From Lachnoclostridium sp. UBA5725 (GTDB lineage: Bacteria; Bacillota; Clostridia; Lachnospirales; Lachnospiraceae): 64,000 bases of DNA. The notes under the pieces are model-generated. The model saw nothing but the letters and a program-made list of their open reading frames with translations. It was not told the origin of the DNA and did not search any database. Positions 17,108-25,172 of the stretch are shown here, piece after piece. Numbering within the stretch: the stretch's first letter is position 1; each line of letters begins with the position of its first letter. The stretch is from contig DIGJ01000014.1 of the NCBI GenBank assembly GCA_002419585.1, positions 147,077 through 211,076 of the forward strand, in the 5' to 3' direction. The position numbers and the translations under genes are program-made.

Positions 17108-17767
17108 TTAAATAACATCCATCAACTTTCGATTAATCTTTAACCAATTTCTTTGCTCTTTATAATTAGGCAAAACCGTTTCCACGCGCGACCAGAATGC
17201 TTTACTATGATCCTTTTGTGTAATATGGCTCAACTCATGGACCACAACATAATCGATTACAGGTAGCGGACACATTATGAGCCTCCAGGAATAATTTATA
17301 CTATTATCGGGACTGCAAGAACCCCAGCGTGTTTTTGCCTCACTTATTTTTACCGAATGTGGAACAACATCCATGCCCTGTGCATAGTATTGTGTTCGTT
17401 CTTTTAATAGCAACAATGCGTTCTTTTTTAACCAGTCTCGAAGTGATTTCACATTACTATTTTGGGGAATATACATTACCATGCCCTCCATTACGATATC
17501 AGAAACATCCGATGACACGAGCGTATAGTCTTTTCCAAGAAAGAATACTTTGTCACCAGCAGACATTGTAATTACCGCATATTTTTCATCATTTTTTTTG
17601 TATATGTCTGTTTTTTCTTTTATCCAAGCCTGCTTTCTTCCAACAAAGTTCATTATTTGAGCCTGACTCACAGCACGAGGTGCTCTTACGATTAATTCTC
17701 CTTTGTTATTGATTACGAGTGCTATTGATTTTCTATTTGAGCGTATTATTTGTTTTGGTTCAATCAT
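17108..17767 (-). CDS. YgjP/DUF45-type M48-like metallopeptidase
   Basis: A 219-residue cytoplasmic protein of the SprT/YgjP group. The zinc site is VVHELSHITQKDHSKAFW (HExxH plus the third His), preceded by the family marker TRWGSCSPDNSINYSWRL and followed by the closing LPNYKEQRNWLK. The N-terminal half is a beta-rich region with PRAVSQAQIMNFV and a segment KQAWIKEK typical of the family. YgjP-like proteins are predicted zinc-dependent peptidases; some lie beside restriction systems. None is seen here. The gene ends 134 bp upstream of the ferredoxin-DUF2703 start and could be co-transcribed with it. Confidence 0.85.
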   Translation of the reverse strand: MIEPKQIIRSNRKSIALVINNKGELIVRAPRAVSQAQIMNFVGRKQAWIKEKTDIYKKNDEKYAVITMSAGDKVFFLGKDYTLVSSDVSDIVMEGMVMYIPQNSNVKSLRDWLKKNALLLLKERTQYYAQGMDVVPHSVKISEAKTRWGSCSPDNSINYSWRLIMCPLPVIDYVVVHELSHITQKDHSKAFWSRVETVLPNYKEQRNWLKINRKLMDVI

Positions 17768-17887
17768 GTTATCTCCATTTCTGTGTATGTAGTTCTCAAT
17801 ATTTATTGGAATATTTATAATACTTTTACTTTATTTTCCATATTTGCAAAAAACTGTCACAACAGACTAACTATTACTCGAATAATA

Positions 17888-17915
17888 TTGAATTTTTACC
17901 AAATTATTGTAAAAT
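17888..17915 (+). promoter_or_regulatory. Promoter of the PocR-type chemoreceptor
   Basis: TTGAAT (17888-17893), 16-nt spacer, TAAAAT (17910-17915), about 45 nt before the start codon. Confidence 0.55.
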
Positions 17916-17959
17916 AAATGAAAGATCGATATTAAAGGAAACGAAAGGACATTGTGCTT

Positions 17960-18754
17960 ATGGAAGTTTCAAATTTTATTTCTTTAGAATTATTACAAAC
18001 GATTCAAGATAATTTTTCAGATGCAACTGGATTGGCAGCAATTGCTGTCGATGCCGATGGTAATTATATCACGAATGGTAGTAATTTTACAGATTTTTGC
18101 ATGAAATATACACGAGGAAGTCAAGAAGGGCTGAAACGCTGTATAAAATGCGACAAGGAGTGTAGCGGAACATATTTTTGTCATGCTGGCTTAATGGATT
18201 TTAGCGTAGATTTAATCTTTGGTGATAAAAAAATAGGAAAGATTATAGGCGGACAAGTGTTGCCTGAATCACCGGACACGGAAAAGTTTAGTAAAATCGC
18301 AGAAGAACTAAACATTCCTACAAATGAATATTTAGAAGCTCTAAAAAAAGTCCCGGTTCGATCTGAAAAATCCATTCGATCTTCTGCTAATCTTTTAGGT
18401 ACGGTAGTAAATGCAATTTTAAATTTTGAATATGAAAAAGGAAAAAGTGGAGAAGCCCTCCACATCTTAAACGATGAAATTAGCAACGCCAACTCTTTGA
18501 TTGAAGATATGAATTTAAAATCCAAAGAATTAGACAAAGTAGAAAACAAGCAAAAAATGCTTTCTTTGAATGCTTCCATTGAATCTGCACGTGCAGGTGA
18601 AGCAGGTAGAGGTTTTTCTATCGTTGCAAATGAATTTGGTCAGTTAGCAGCACTTTCTGGATCCATTAATAAATCAATTAAAACTTCTTTATCAAATATT
18701 ACATCTTCCATCCAGAAATTATCGGATGCAAAAGAGCAACTAAACGATTTTTAA
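17960..18754 (+). CDS. Soluble PocR-domain protein with minimal chemoreceptor tip
   Basis: A 264-residue cytoplasmic protein without membrane segment. Residues about 1-155 are a PocR ligand-binding domain with the cysteine set CIKCDKEC and YFCHAGLMDF plus GKIIGGQVLPE; such domains bind small hydrophobic or diol-type ligands in some relatives. The rest contains the chemoreceptor signalling tip LSLNASIESARAGEAGRG followed by FSIVANEFGQLAALS but very short flanking helices and no HAMP or adaptation helices. GTG at 17954 is an alternative start in frame; ATG 17960 lies 10 nt from AAAGGA. It could feed a cytoplasmic signal to CheA/CheW, or act as a stand-alone sensor. Normal chemoreceptors have far longer signalling arms. 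Confidence 0.82.
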   Translation: MEVSNFISLELLQTIQDNFSDATGLAAIAVDADGNYITNGSNFTDFCMKYTRGSQEGLKRCIKCDKECSGTYFCHAGLMDFSVDLIFGDKKIGKIIGGQVLPESPDTEKFSKIAEELNIPTNEYLEALKKVPVRSEKSIRSSANLLGTVVNAILNFEYEKGKSGEALHILNDEISNANSLIEDMNLKSKELDKVENKQKMLSLNASIESARAGEAGRGFSIVANEFGQLAALSGSINKSIKTSLSNITSSIQKLSDAKEQLNDF

Positions 18755-18764
18755 ATATGGAAAT

Positions 18765-18832
18765 GGGGTTGTGCAAAAGTCTATGATATGCTCACTAAGG
18801 AAACTAGACATTTGCTACAACCCCTATTTTAT
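18765..18832. terminator. Long hairpin between convergent genes
   Basis: GGGGTTGTGCAAA (18765-18777) pairs with the 3-prime arm at 18811-18824 with one bulged T, and GTCTA/TAGAC extends the stem inside it; ATTTTAT follows. It serves as terminator for the plus-strand gene and lies against the stop of the minus-strand regulator. The GGGGTTGT end resembles the ends of the repeat elements nearby, so it may be a small MITE remnant. Confidence 0.6.
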
Positions 18833-19431
18833 AGTACCCACAATCCATCTTTTGTACAGTAATAATACAATTTTCCACTATACTTGTGATTCAATTTTCC
18901 ACCACTGAGTTTTGGCAAACGCACTGCTGCAGTTTGCTCTGGATAAAGTTTTACAAATAACACTCTGTCACTTGTGACATATGCCACAAAAGATAGAAAG
19001 TGCGTTTTACTCATTTCATGAGAAAATGTGATATAGTATTCCCCATCTATCTCCTCCACAGTGGCAGTGTGCATCTCATCCGCTGGTTTCGCAATGAGTG
19101 GTGACAACTTACGTCCACAACAAGATATACTTGCATCCCCTGTATTATTGATTACATTCCCGCAACTTGGACAAACATAAAACTTCATTCGTTTTAAGTT
19201 GCCAGTATCGATATTATTCACTTCCAATTCGCCCTCCAAAATTTTCTCAATATTTACTTTAAATATAGCAGAAAGCTCTCCAAGCAAGGATACATCGGGG
19301 CACCCTAAGCCACGCTCCCATTTTGAGATTGTTTTATCGCTAATATTCATCAAATCAGCGATTTGCTTTTGCGTCATTCCTTTTTCCTTGCGTAGACGAA
19401 ATAACAAGGATCCTACTTTGTTACAATCCAT
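18829..19431 (-). CDS. XRE regulator fused to a desulfoferrodoxin-like domain
   Basis: A 200-residue protein. ATG 19431 follows AAGGAGG; the longer frame lacks a box. Residues 6-60 are an XRE/Cro helix-turn-helix (GMTQKQIADLMNISDKTISK). Residues 83-108 have the desulforedoxin iron knuckle: Cys87-x2-Cys90 then Cys104-Cys105. Residues 117-200 follow superoxide reductase: His121, His138-x5-His144, and YYYCTKDGLW with Cys192. In the enzyme the cysteine is followed three residues later by a fifth iron ligand, His; here that position is Asp195. The protein thus looks like an iron-based redox or superoxide sensor that binds DNA rather than an enzyme (inference). Its targets are unknown; autoregulation is plausible. 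Confidence 0.85.
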   Translation of the reverse strand: MDCNKVGSLLFRLRKEKGMTQKQIADLMNISDKTISKWERGLGCPDVSLLGELSAIFKVNIEKILEGELEVNNIDTGNLKRMKFYVCPSCGNVINNTGDASISCCGRKLSPLIAKPADEMHTATVEEIDGEYYITFSHEMSKTHFLSFVAYVTSDRVLFVKLYPEQTAAVRLPKLSGGKLNHKYSGKLYYYCTKDGLWVL

Positions 19432-19546
19432 TGTTTCACCTCCTTGTAATATATTAATAAATATGGATACAAGATACAATAAACGCTCCGTAGAGTACTA
19501 TGAAAATATGAATTGCATTGCAAGGGCAACCCTTCTATGGTATCCA

Positions 19547-20995
19547 TTATAACATGAACATATCCAATCCCAGATTCCCATTCTCAACCGCCTTTTTATC
19601 CATTCCCTTTATACCAACAGCTCCACCAAGATTATTACTCTGGTAGGAATATTTAATATTAACAAGATTCTTTCGTTTCTGTAATGGATTCTGCGATACC
19701 GTATAGCTTTGAAAAAATTTATTCTTAACGATAATAATTTTTTTACCAAATATACCTTTTGAAAAGACTCTTTTGTCCCCAGCAGCCTGTGTCCCTGCCT
19801 GCTGATGTGCCAGGTATCCACAAAGGATCATGAACACCACTACAATAAATGTCAAATAGCCGTACTTATACAAAACCGTTAACACGATGGCACCAATAAG
19901 AGGGAATATCGCATATCGAATAACATAGGAAAGCTTTGATCGCTTATCTGGTCTGATCCATTCTGCCTCCTGAGTCAGGAATTCTGGCAGGACTTCACGC
20001 AGAAGCTTATCAATCTTTTTCTTTTGGATGATTGGGAAAAGAATTGCTACCTCTCCTTTTTCATCTCCATAGCCGATATTCTCAATTTTTAATTCTCCTA
20101 GGCCAACCAGTCTGCCAAACAAGCTATAAGAAATATAGAGCGCTGTAATTTTATTAGCAGACAGCATAAAACTCTTCCTATCAATAAGTCCATAACTGAT
20201 TTCTAGTTCCTTGCTCTGTCTTGATAGTGTGAATCCATAGTATTTTACAAAAGTTCGGATAACGGAAACTATAAAAGATACCACAAGATAAATCATTAAT
20301 ATCGTGATACTCAGTATAATCATGCTGCGAATCGGCAAATGCTCAAAGCCCATCTTATTAAATACCTTCTTCCAGCCATTCATATATTGTTCAAAGTGAT
20401 CTCCAACCACTGGAATATCATTGATGAATTGGATCAGCGTCGATACCAAAACTATTCCCAGCAGTAGGTTACAGTTGGTCACTGCATATTTCATTAAATC
20501 TTTATAGTTGAGGCTATATACCCTCTGTGTTTTTTCTATCACCTTCGCATCTGTATTTATATTCTGACCCTTTGTGCTCATTTGCAAACGAAGCTGCTCC
20601 GCTTCATAATGGCTTATTGTCAGCTTGACTTCATTCCCTTTGGTCGCTGAGCCAGCATCTACTTTAAACGTTGCAAGTCCAAAGATTTTTTCAAGTAGCT
20701 CCTGGCTTTCATTCATTGTGGTAATCTTGTCAAATGCAATTGCCTGTTTTGACTTAGAAAATACGCCCTTTTCTATGATTAGCGTCTCATTTTCTATGTA
20801 ATAGATACTATTTTTCCAGTTAAGTATTGCAAAGAATATTATCAAAACAAAAAGGATGACTGCGCCTATGATGAGTATTAGGGGTGTCACGTTCTTAAAG
20901 TTTGCAATCATAAGGAAAAAAATTGGAACGATGATTTGTTTGATAATCTGTATCATATGTTTTACTACATAGAGAGGATGATTTCGTTTACGCAT
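19547..20995 (-). CDS. ydbT: YdbT-like membrane protein with bacterial PH domains
   Basis: A 482-residue membrane protein with three bPH2 (DUF304) modules, each led by membrane helices: around 45-125 (IENETLIIEKGVFSKSKQAI), around 235-330 (GFTLSRQSKELEISYGLID) and near the C-terminus (QQAGTQAAGDKRVFSKGIFG). It is the usual larger partner of YdbS, encoded directly upstream. ATG 20995 is chosen over GTG 21013; it overlaps the ydbS stop by 8 bp, so translation is likely coupled. In Bacillus the ydbS-ydbT pair contributes to protection against envelope-active peptides; that role is from family knowledge and not shown here. Length is normal. Confidence 0.85.
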   Translation of the reverse strand: MRKRNHPLYVVKHMIQIIKQIIVPIFFLMIANFKNVTPLILIIGAVILFVLIIFFAILNWKNSIYYIENETLIIEKGVFSKSKQAIAFDKITTMNESQELLEKIFGLATFKVDAGSATKGNEVKLTISHYEAEQLRLQMSTKGQNINTDAKVIEKTQRVYSLNYKDLMKYAVTNCNLLLGIVLVSTLIQFINDIPVVGDHFEQYMNGWKKVFNKMGFEHLPIRSMIILSITILMIYLVVSFIVSVIRTFVKYYGFTLSRQSKELEISYGLIDRKSFMLSANKITALYISYSLFGRLVGLGELKIENIGYGDEKGEVAILFPIIQKKKIDKLLREVLPEFLTQEAEWIRPDKRSKLSYVIRYAIFPLIGAIVLTVLYKYGYLTFIVVVFMILCGYLAHQQAGTQAAGDKRVFSKGIFGKKIIIVKNKFFQSYTVSQNPLQKRKNLVNIKYSYQSNNLGGAVGIKGMDKKAVENGNLGLDMFML

Positions 20996-21454
20996 TCTTT
21001 TCCACTTCCTCACTTAAAATCACTGCATTCAAACGTTCAATGATCTGCTTTGCTTGTTCACTTGGCAGTGCTTCAATCTTTTGCGTACCTGCGGCTGTAA
21101 AGATGGTCACATCCGAAATATCAAAGAATTTCTGAATCATGCCTTGCACAACTTTCAGATGCTGAATCCGATTAATCGGAATCACCGTTCTTTGCACAAG
21201 GAAGATTCCATGTATGATTTCAACCCGATCTTCCTCAATCAGATATTGCCACTGCCTGAATTCAACCGCCGGAAAGATATAGCAGTTTAATACTATCACT
21301 ACCGGTATAATCGGAAGAATGTACCAGTGTCTGAACCAAACAAAATACACGACTAAGACCGCTGCTACCAAAAATGCGCTAAATATTGCACCGTTTATTT
21401 GCCAGCATCGGACCGCCTTTTCACTTATTTTTTCATATTTTTTTCCAAAATCAT
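20988..21454 (-). CDS. ydbS: YdbS-like PH-domain membrane protein, frame-shifted at an A7 run
   Basis: The PH-domain frame (about 127 residues from 21371: membrane segments, then FRQWQYLIEEDRVEIIHGIF and VIPINRIQHLKVVQG) has no ATG or GTG upstream, only a TTG without a box. The strong AGGAGG box at 21463-21468 belongs to ATG 21454, which opens MILEK and then runs into TAA after ten codons. One added A in the run 21438-21444, or a -1 shift on A-AAA-AAT, joins the two frames into a normal YdbS N-terminus (MILEKKYEKISEKAVRCWQI). So either a real frameshift mutation, a sequencing error, or programmed slippage. The frame stays open in between. It precedes ydbT with an 8-bp overlap. Confidence 0.75.
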
Positions 21455-21482
21455 ATCTTTTGTCCTCCTAACTCCCAATAAA

Positions 21483-21510
21483 GTTATATCGTATTAAACT
21501 CAGATTCCAA
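21483..21510 (-). promoter_or_regulatory. Promoter of the ydbS-ydbT unit
   Basis: TTGGAA (21505-21510), 16-nt spacer, TATAAC (21483-21488), about 28 nt before the AUG with the AGGAGG box. Confidence 0.5.
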
Positions 21511-21569
21511 CACTTTCCATCTAATATTTATTATAACATTTCGTTTCTTATAAGTATATCCTCTATATA

Positions 21570-22114
21570 AAGGGGATGTCGCACTAAAATCTGGTTAATG
21601 AAGGAAGGACGCGAGTTTTAACTTCGGAGTGACGCCAAGAAATACGGACTCGCTGGTTTTCTGGTATTCCATAGAAAAACCAAAATTAGGTGTGAATTTG
21701 GTAAAAACTCAAAGGCAGTTATCATAATAATCTATCTGCATTCTCTTTTTATTACTCCTATTTAAATTCTTGTATTCACTTTAACATTATAAACACAGTG
21801 GGACCGTTTCCCAAAATCAGCAAAATGCGCGGTGGTCATAGTCTTCATAATTCGAATGGAGCGCAGGGGCAGCCCTTGAAATCATTTTAGCATTATGAGG
21901 TAGAAACTCTAGTAAGAATGGGCTCCCATAAGAGCCCATTCTTACTTGCTTAGAGGTTCTGCCGAGTGTTTAATGCGGCTGATTTTAAGGGCTGCCCCTG
22001 CGCTCCATTCGAATTTCGAAAACCCTAAATCCACCGCACCTTTTGCGTGACTTCCCCAAAATCCACCGCGTCCGTCCCTCACCGGTAAACCAGAATTTAG
22101 TGCGACAACCCCTT
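21570..22114. mobile_element. MITE-like element with 27-bp terminal inverted repeats and nested hairpins
   Basis: The 700-bp gap between ydbS and selO is mostly this element. Ends read AAGGGGATGTCGCACTAAA inward from the left and AAGGGGTTGTCGCACTAAA inward from the right; 25 of 27 positions agree. Inside, arms 21851-21884 and 21980-22013 are 34 nt with one mismatch and GC-rich, and enclose a perfect 15-bp hairpin (21911-21925 with 21932-21946) and intermediate stems such as GCATTA/TAATGC. No open reading frame of note, so it would move only with help from a transposase elsewhere. No clear target duplication was seen. Confidence 0.75.
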
Positions 22115-22153
22115 CATGCGATTTGCGATATCAGGTGTCAACAAATGTGCAAA

Positions 22154-23626
22154 TCAAGTACCACAAAATGTGCGATAACAAGTCAATACCTGTGGTACGA
22201 CTGCGTATTCTTCTTGATCTGCAGTGTATGCGTATGGATGTTTGAGAACGTTAAGCAGGCGCTCCATTACATGGTAATCACCGTCCGTTACCGCAGCGTT
22301 TAGTGCTTCTTCTACCCTGTGATTTCGGGGAATGACAGCCGGATTGTTGTTTTTCATCAATTGATAGACTTGTTCTTTTGTCTCCTTCTGTCTACTTAGT
22401 CTTGCCTGCCAACGATCATACCATTTTAAAAATTCATCGACTTCCAAAAGAGTCGCGCCCTCTAACATTCCAGTTGTTAATATACGAAACGTATTGGTAT
22501 AATCCGCACGGTACTTATTCATAATATTCAAAAGGTCCTCAATCAGGATTTTGTCCTCCGGTTCTTGATTAAATAAACCAAGCTTTGCTTGCATTCCATT
22601 CATCCAGTGACTTAGATACAACTCATAAAAATCAGATACTGCTTGCTTGGCAAGATGAATCGCTTCCTCCTCATTTTCGCTTAATAGCGGTAATAAAGCC
22701 TCTGCAAATCGTTCAAGATTCCATGCCGCCATAATTGGCTGATTGCCATAGGCATAACGACCCTTTGTATCAATCGAACTAAAAACGGTAGAAGGATCAT
22801 ACGTATCCATGAATGCACAAGGTCCATAGTCGATCGTTTCTCCGCTGATTACCATATTATCAGTGTTCATTACTCCATGTATAAATCCGACCAATTGCCA
22901 CTTTGCAATTAAGCTAGCTTGGCGTTTTATTACTTCTTTTAGGAGGGAAAGATAAGTGTTTTCCTCCTTACAAGCGTCCGGAAAATGCCTTTGAAGCGTA
23001 TAATTAGCTAAGTCTTTTAGTTCATTAATGGTACCCCATTTTGCAATATATTGAAACGTTCCTACTCGAATATGACTCGAAGCCACACGAGTCAATATAG
23101 CACCTGGCAACACCGTTTCACGATATACCAACTCACCTGTTGTTACAACAGCCAAACTTCGGGTTGTAGCGATACCCAATCCAAACATAGCTTCACTAAT
23201 AATGTATTCACGAAGCATAGGTCCAAGTGCTGCTCTGCCGTCTCCGCTACGTGAGTAAGGCGTTACTCCAGATCCCTTAAGTTGAATGTCAAAGCGCTCC
23301 CCCTTAGGAGTAATATGTTCTCCTAGTAAAACAGCTCGCCCGTCTCCCAACATGGTAAAGTATCCAAATTGGTGTCCTGCATATGCCTGTGCAAGTGGAA
23401 ACGCTCCCTCAGGAATCCGATTTCCAGCAAATACAGATACACCCTCTTCACGTTCTAGTACCTGTGTATTCAATTCCAAAGACTTCACCAGTGATTCATT
23501 CAAAACGACTAATTTGGGTGAACTTACTGGGGTTGGATATTGTTTTGAATAAAATATGGTTGGAAGATTCGCATAACTGTTGCTAAAGTTCCAACCTGCT
23601 TGTTCTATAATGCTGCTCTCTGCCAT
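22154..23626 (-). CDS. selO: SelO/YdiU family protein AMP-transferase
   Basis: A 490-residue pseudokinase-fold enzyme of the SelO/UPF0061 family. Diagnostic segments are AYAGHQFGYFTMLGDGRAVLLGE (cited here in part: GHQFGYFTMLGDGRA), LKGSGVTPYSRSGDGRA, MLREYIISEAMFGLGIATTR, the catalytic HGVMNTDNMVI and metal-binding DYGPCAFMDTYDP. SelO transfers AMP from ATP to Ser, Thr or Tyr of proteins and is linked to redox stress in E. coli. Length is normal; the C-terminus ends without a selenocysteine, as in most bacteria. ATG 23626 follows GGAGA; a longer in-frame reading to 23749 runs through a leader full of hairpins and is not needed for the fold. Confidence 0.92.
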   Translation of the reverse strand: MAESSIIEQAGWNFSNSYANLPTIFYSKQYPTPVSSPKLVVLNESLVKSLELNTQVLEREEGVSVFAGNRIPEGAFPLAQAYAGHQFGYFTMLGDGRAVLLGEHITPKGERFDIQLKGSGVTPYSRSGDGRAALGPMLREYIISEAMFGLGIATTRSLAVVTTGELVYRETVLPGAILTRVASSHIRVGTFQYIAKWGTINELKDLANYTLQRHFPDACKEENTYLSLLKEVIKRQASLIAKWQLVGFIHGVMNTDNMVISGETIDYGPCAFMDTYDPSTVFSSIDTKGRYAYGNQPIMAAWNLERFAEALLPLLSENEEEAIHLAKQAVSDFYELYLSHWMNGMQAKLGLFNQEPEDKILIEDLLNIMNKYRADYTNTFRILTTGMLEGATLLEVDEFLKWYDRWQARLSRQKETKEQVYQLMKNNNPAVIPRNHRVEEALNAAVTDGDYHVMERLLNVLKHPYAYTADQEEYAVVPQVLTCYRTFCGT

Positions 23627-23635
23627 CTTTTCTCC

Positions 23636-23760
23636 ATTCCTGCGCACGCATTTTGCGCATATAAAGTTTGCGCCGAGGACAACGCAGGCACAAACTTCTG
23701 AGGTTGAAAGCGATTTTCTTTCAACCTTATCTCCTCGATCAGTCCTCATCTAAAGCTTCT
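23636..23760 (-). promoter_or_regulatory. Structured selO leader
   Basis: Three ordered signals precede selO: a perfect 10-bp hairpin AGGTTGAAAG/CTTTCAACCT (23701-23727), an 11-bp hairpin GGCACAAACTT/AAGTTTGCGCC (23664-23697, one wobble), and a TGCGCA-rich block at 23641-23670 that closely matches a block before fabF at 55231-55260 (25 of 30 positions). The leader stays open in frame with selO. Confidence 0.5.
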
Positions 23761-23849
23761 ACTATTTCGTGTACCCAATTTAGTATATCCAATTTTGTAT
23801 ATTTGAATGAAACAAAAACAATAACCATAATGATGGAGATTTAAAGTTG

Positions 23850-24488
23850 TTACCACAATGATTCAAAAAATATCTTTAAATCACTCATATTGCAAAATAT
23901 AAATTCCGGATTCATTTCTTGTAATTTTTCTAAGTCCACACTATCTGCCCAGGCAGCTGATAAACAGGTTACACCAACCTCACGGCAAGCCATTACATCA
24001 GTAGGAGCATCCCCTACATAATAAAACTCATCCCTCTTAACCGCGTATTTTTCTAGCAACTTTGAAATTGACTCTGCTTTATTATTCCGTGCTTTATCTC
24101 CTACCATGACCTCACTAAAACAATTTTCCAATCCCATCTTTTTCAAAGAAAATTCACAGCTTCTTTGTCCTTTTCCAGTAATTAAGGGAACGATAATATT
24201 TTTCCCTTTCAGCTCCTCAATCAAATTGCATATCCAAGGAAACGGTGTCCTACAGGTATCATGCATTTTCTCATAATAAAAATAGAAATCTTGCAGCGCC
24301 AACTTCCAATTGTCTTTTACGATTGCTTTCACCATTCCAATCTCATTAAGACCAAATGTTGCAAGAATCTCTTGGTTCGATAACGAATATCCTACGTAAG
24401 GTAACATCGCTTTTCTAAATGCTTCGATGCACATTGGAACCGTATCTGCTATTGTTCCGTCGAAATCAAATGCTACCATTTTAATCAT
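23850..24488 (-). CDS. HAD superfamily phosphatase (phosphoglycolate phosphatase-like)
   Basis: A 212-residue HAD hydrolase, subfamily IA. Motif I is VAFDFDGTIADTVPMC near the N-terminus, motif II is LITGKG, motif III lies around GDKARNNKAESISK and motif IV is YYVGDAPTDVMACRE, with an alpha-helical cap between I and II (ALQDFYFYYEKMHD). It would remove phosphate from a small metabolite using an aspartyl-phosphate intermediate and magnesium. The start at 24488 overlaps the stop of the acetyltransferase gene by 8 bp and has GGAG 9 nt upstream, so the two are translationally coupled. Substrate not assignable; phosphoglycolate or a sugar phosphate are typical. Confidence 0.88.
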   Translation of the reverse strand: MIKMVAFDFDGTIADTVPMCIEAFRKAMLPYVGYSLSNQEILATFGLNEIGMVKAIVKDNWKLALQDFYFYYEKMHDTCRTPFPWICNLIEELKGKNIIVPLITGKGQRSCEFSLKKMGLENCFSEVMVGDKARNNKAESISKLLEKYAVKRDEFYYVGDAPTDVMACREVGVTCLSAAWADSVDLEKLQEMNPEFIFCNMSDLKIFFESLW

Positions 24489-25089
24489 GTTTGTAATCTC
24501 CATTTATTCTTCGAACTACTCGACATGGATTACCAACTGCGACACAATTTTTTGGAATATCCTTTGTTACAACGCTACCTGCCCCGATTACACTACCTGC
24601 CCCGATTTTTACTCCAGGCAAAATAATAACACCGCCTCCAATCCAACATCCATCACCAATCGTGACAGGAAGTGCATAAGTGCGACAAAAATACGCTCCA
24701 CTTTCCGGATTCCAATCTGGGGTTAATCGCTCATCCAACTCAACTGGATGGGTTGCTGTATAGATTTGTACATTCGATGCAATTAGTACATTATTTCCTA
24801 TTGTGATTTTGTTACAGTCCACAAAAGTACAATTCATATTGACAGAAACATTGTTACCCAAATAAGTATTGCATCCATAATCACAAATAAATGGTGAGCC
24901 AACGGATACATTCGTACCTATACTACCGAATAAACTTTTTAAAACTTCCCTTTTTTCTGTCTTTTGGTCATAAGAAAGGTTATTATATTTTGTAAGTAGC
25001 GCTCTTGTTTTGTTTTTATAGATCAAAAAAATCTCATCGTGACAGTTATAATATTCGCCTGCCAAGCATTTATCAAGTTCTGTTTTCAT
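24481..25089 (-). CDS. Maltose/galactoside O-acetyltransferase-like left-handed beta-helix enzyme
   Basis: A 202-residue hexapeptide-repeat acetyltransferase. The N-terminal helical domain begins MKTELDKCLAGEYYNCHD, the Mac (maltose acetyltransferase) motif. Then come hexapeptide repeats (IGTNVSVGSPFICDYG, ITIGNNVLIASNVQIYTATHPVE with the catalytic His, VTIGDGCWIGGGVIILPGV, IGAGSVIGAGSVVTKDIP) and the end VAVGNPCRVVR. It transfers acetyl from acetyl-CoA to a sugar hydroxyl, usually to detoxify non-metabolised sugars. It is first in a two-gene unit with the HAD phosphatase. Length fits the family. A close alternative is a nodulation-type (NodL) acetyltransferase. Confidence 0.9.
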   Translation of the reverse strand: MKTELDKCLAGEYYNCHDEIFLIYKNKTRALLTKYNNLSYDQKTEKREVLKSLFGSIGTNVSVGSPFICDYGCNTYLGNNVSVNMNCTFVDCNKITIGNNVLIASNVQIYTATHPVELDERLTPDWNPESGAYFCRTYALPVTIGDGCWIGGGVIILPGVKIGAGSVIGAGSVVTKDIPKNCVAVGNPCRVVRRINGDYKHD

Positions 25090-25131
25090 TTAGAATCCCC
25101 TTTTCGTTATTTATTTTAACAATAATATAAA

Positions 25132-25166
25132 AAACATCTTGTTACAATGCTAGTAACAAGATGTTT
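25132..25166 (-). terminator. Terminator after the RpiR operon
   Basis: Perfect 14-bp arms 25132-25145 and 25153-25166 with a 7-nt loop, followed on the minus strand by T-rich sequence. It ends the three-gene operon before the acetyltransferase gene. Confidence 0.88.
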
Positions 25167-25172
25167 CAAAAT

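Noticed and set aside
22154..23749. Longer SelO reading from 23749
   Set aside because: The extra 41 codons cover hairpins and a repeat block and are not part of the family; ATG 23626 has a good ribosome site.
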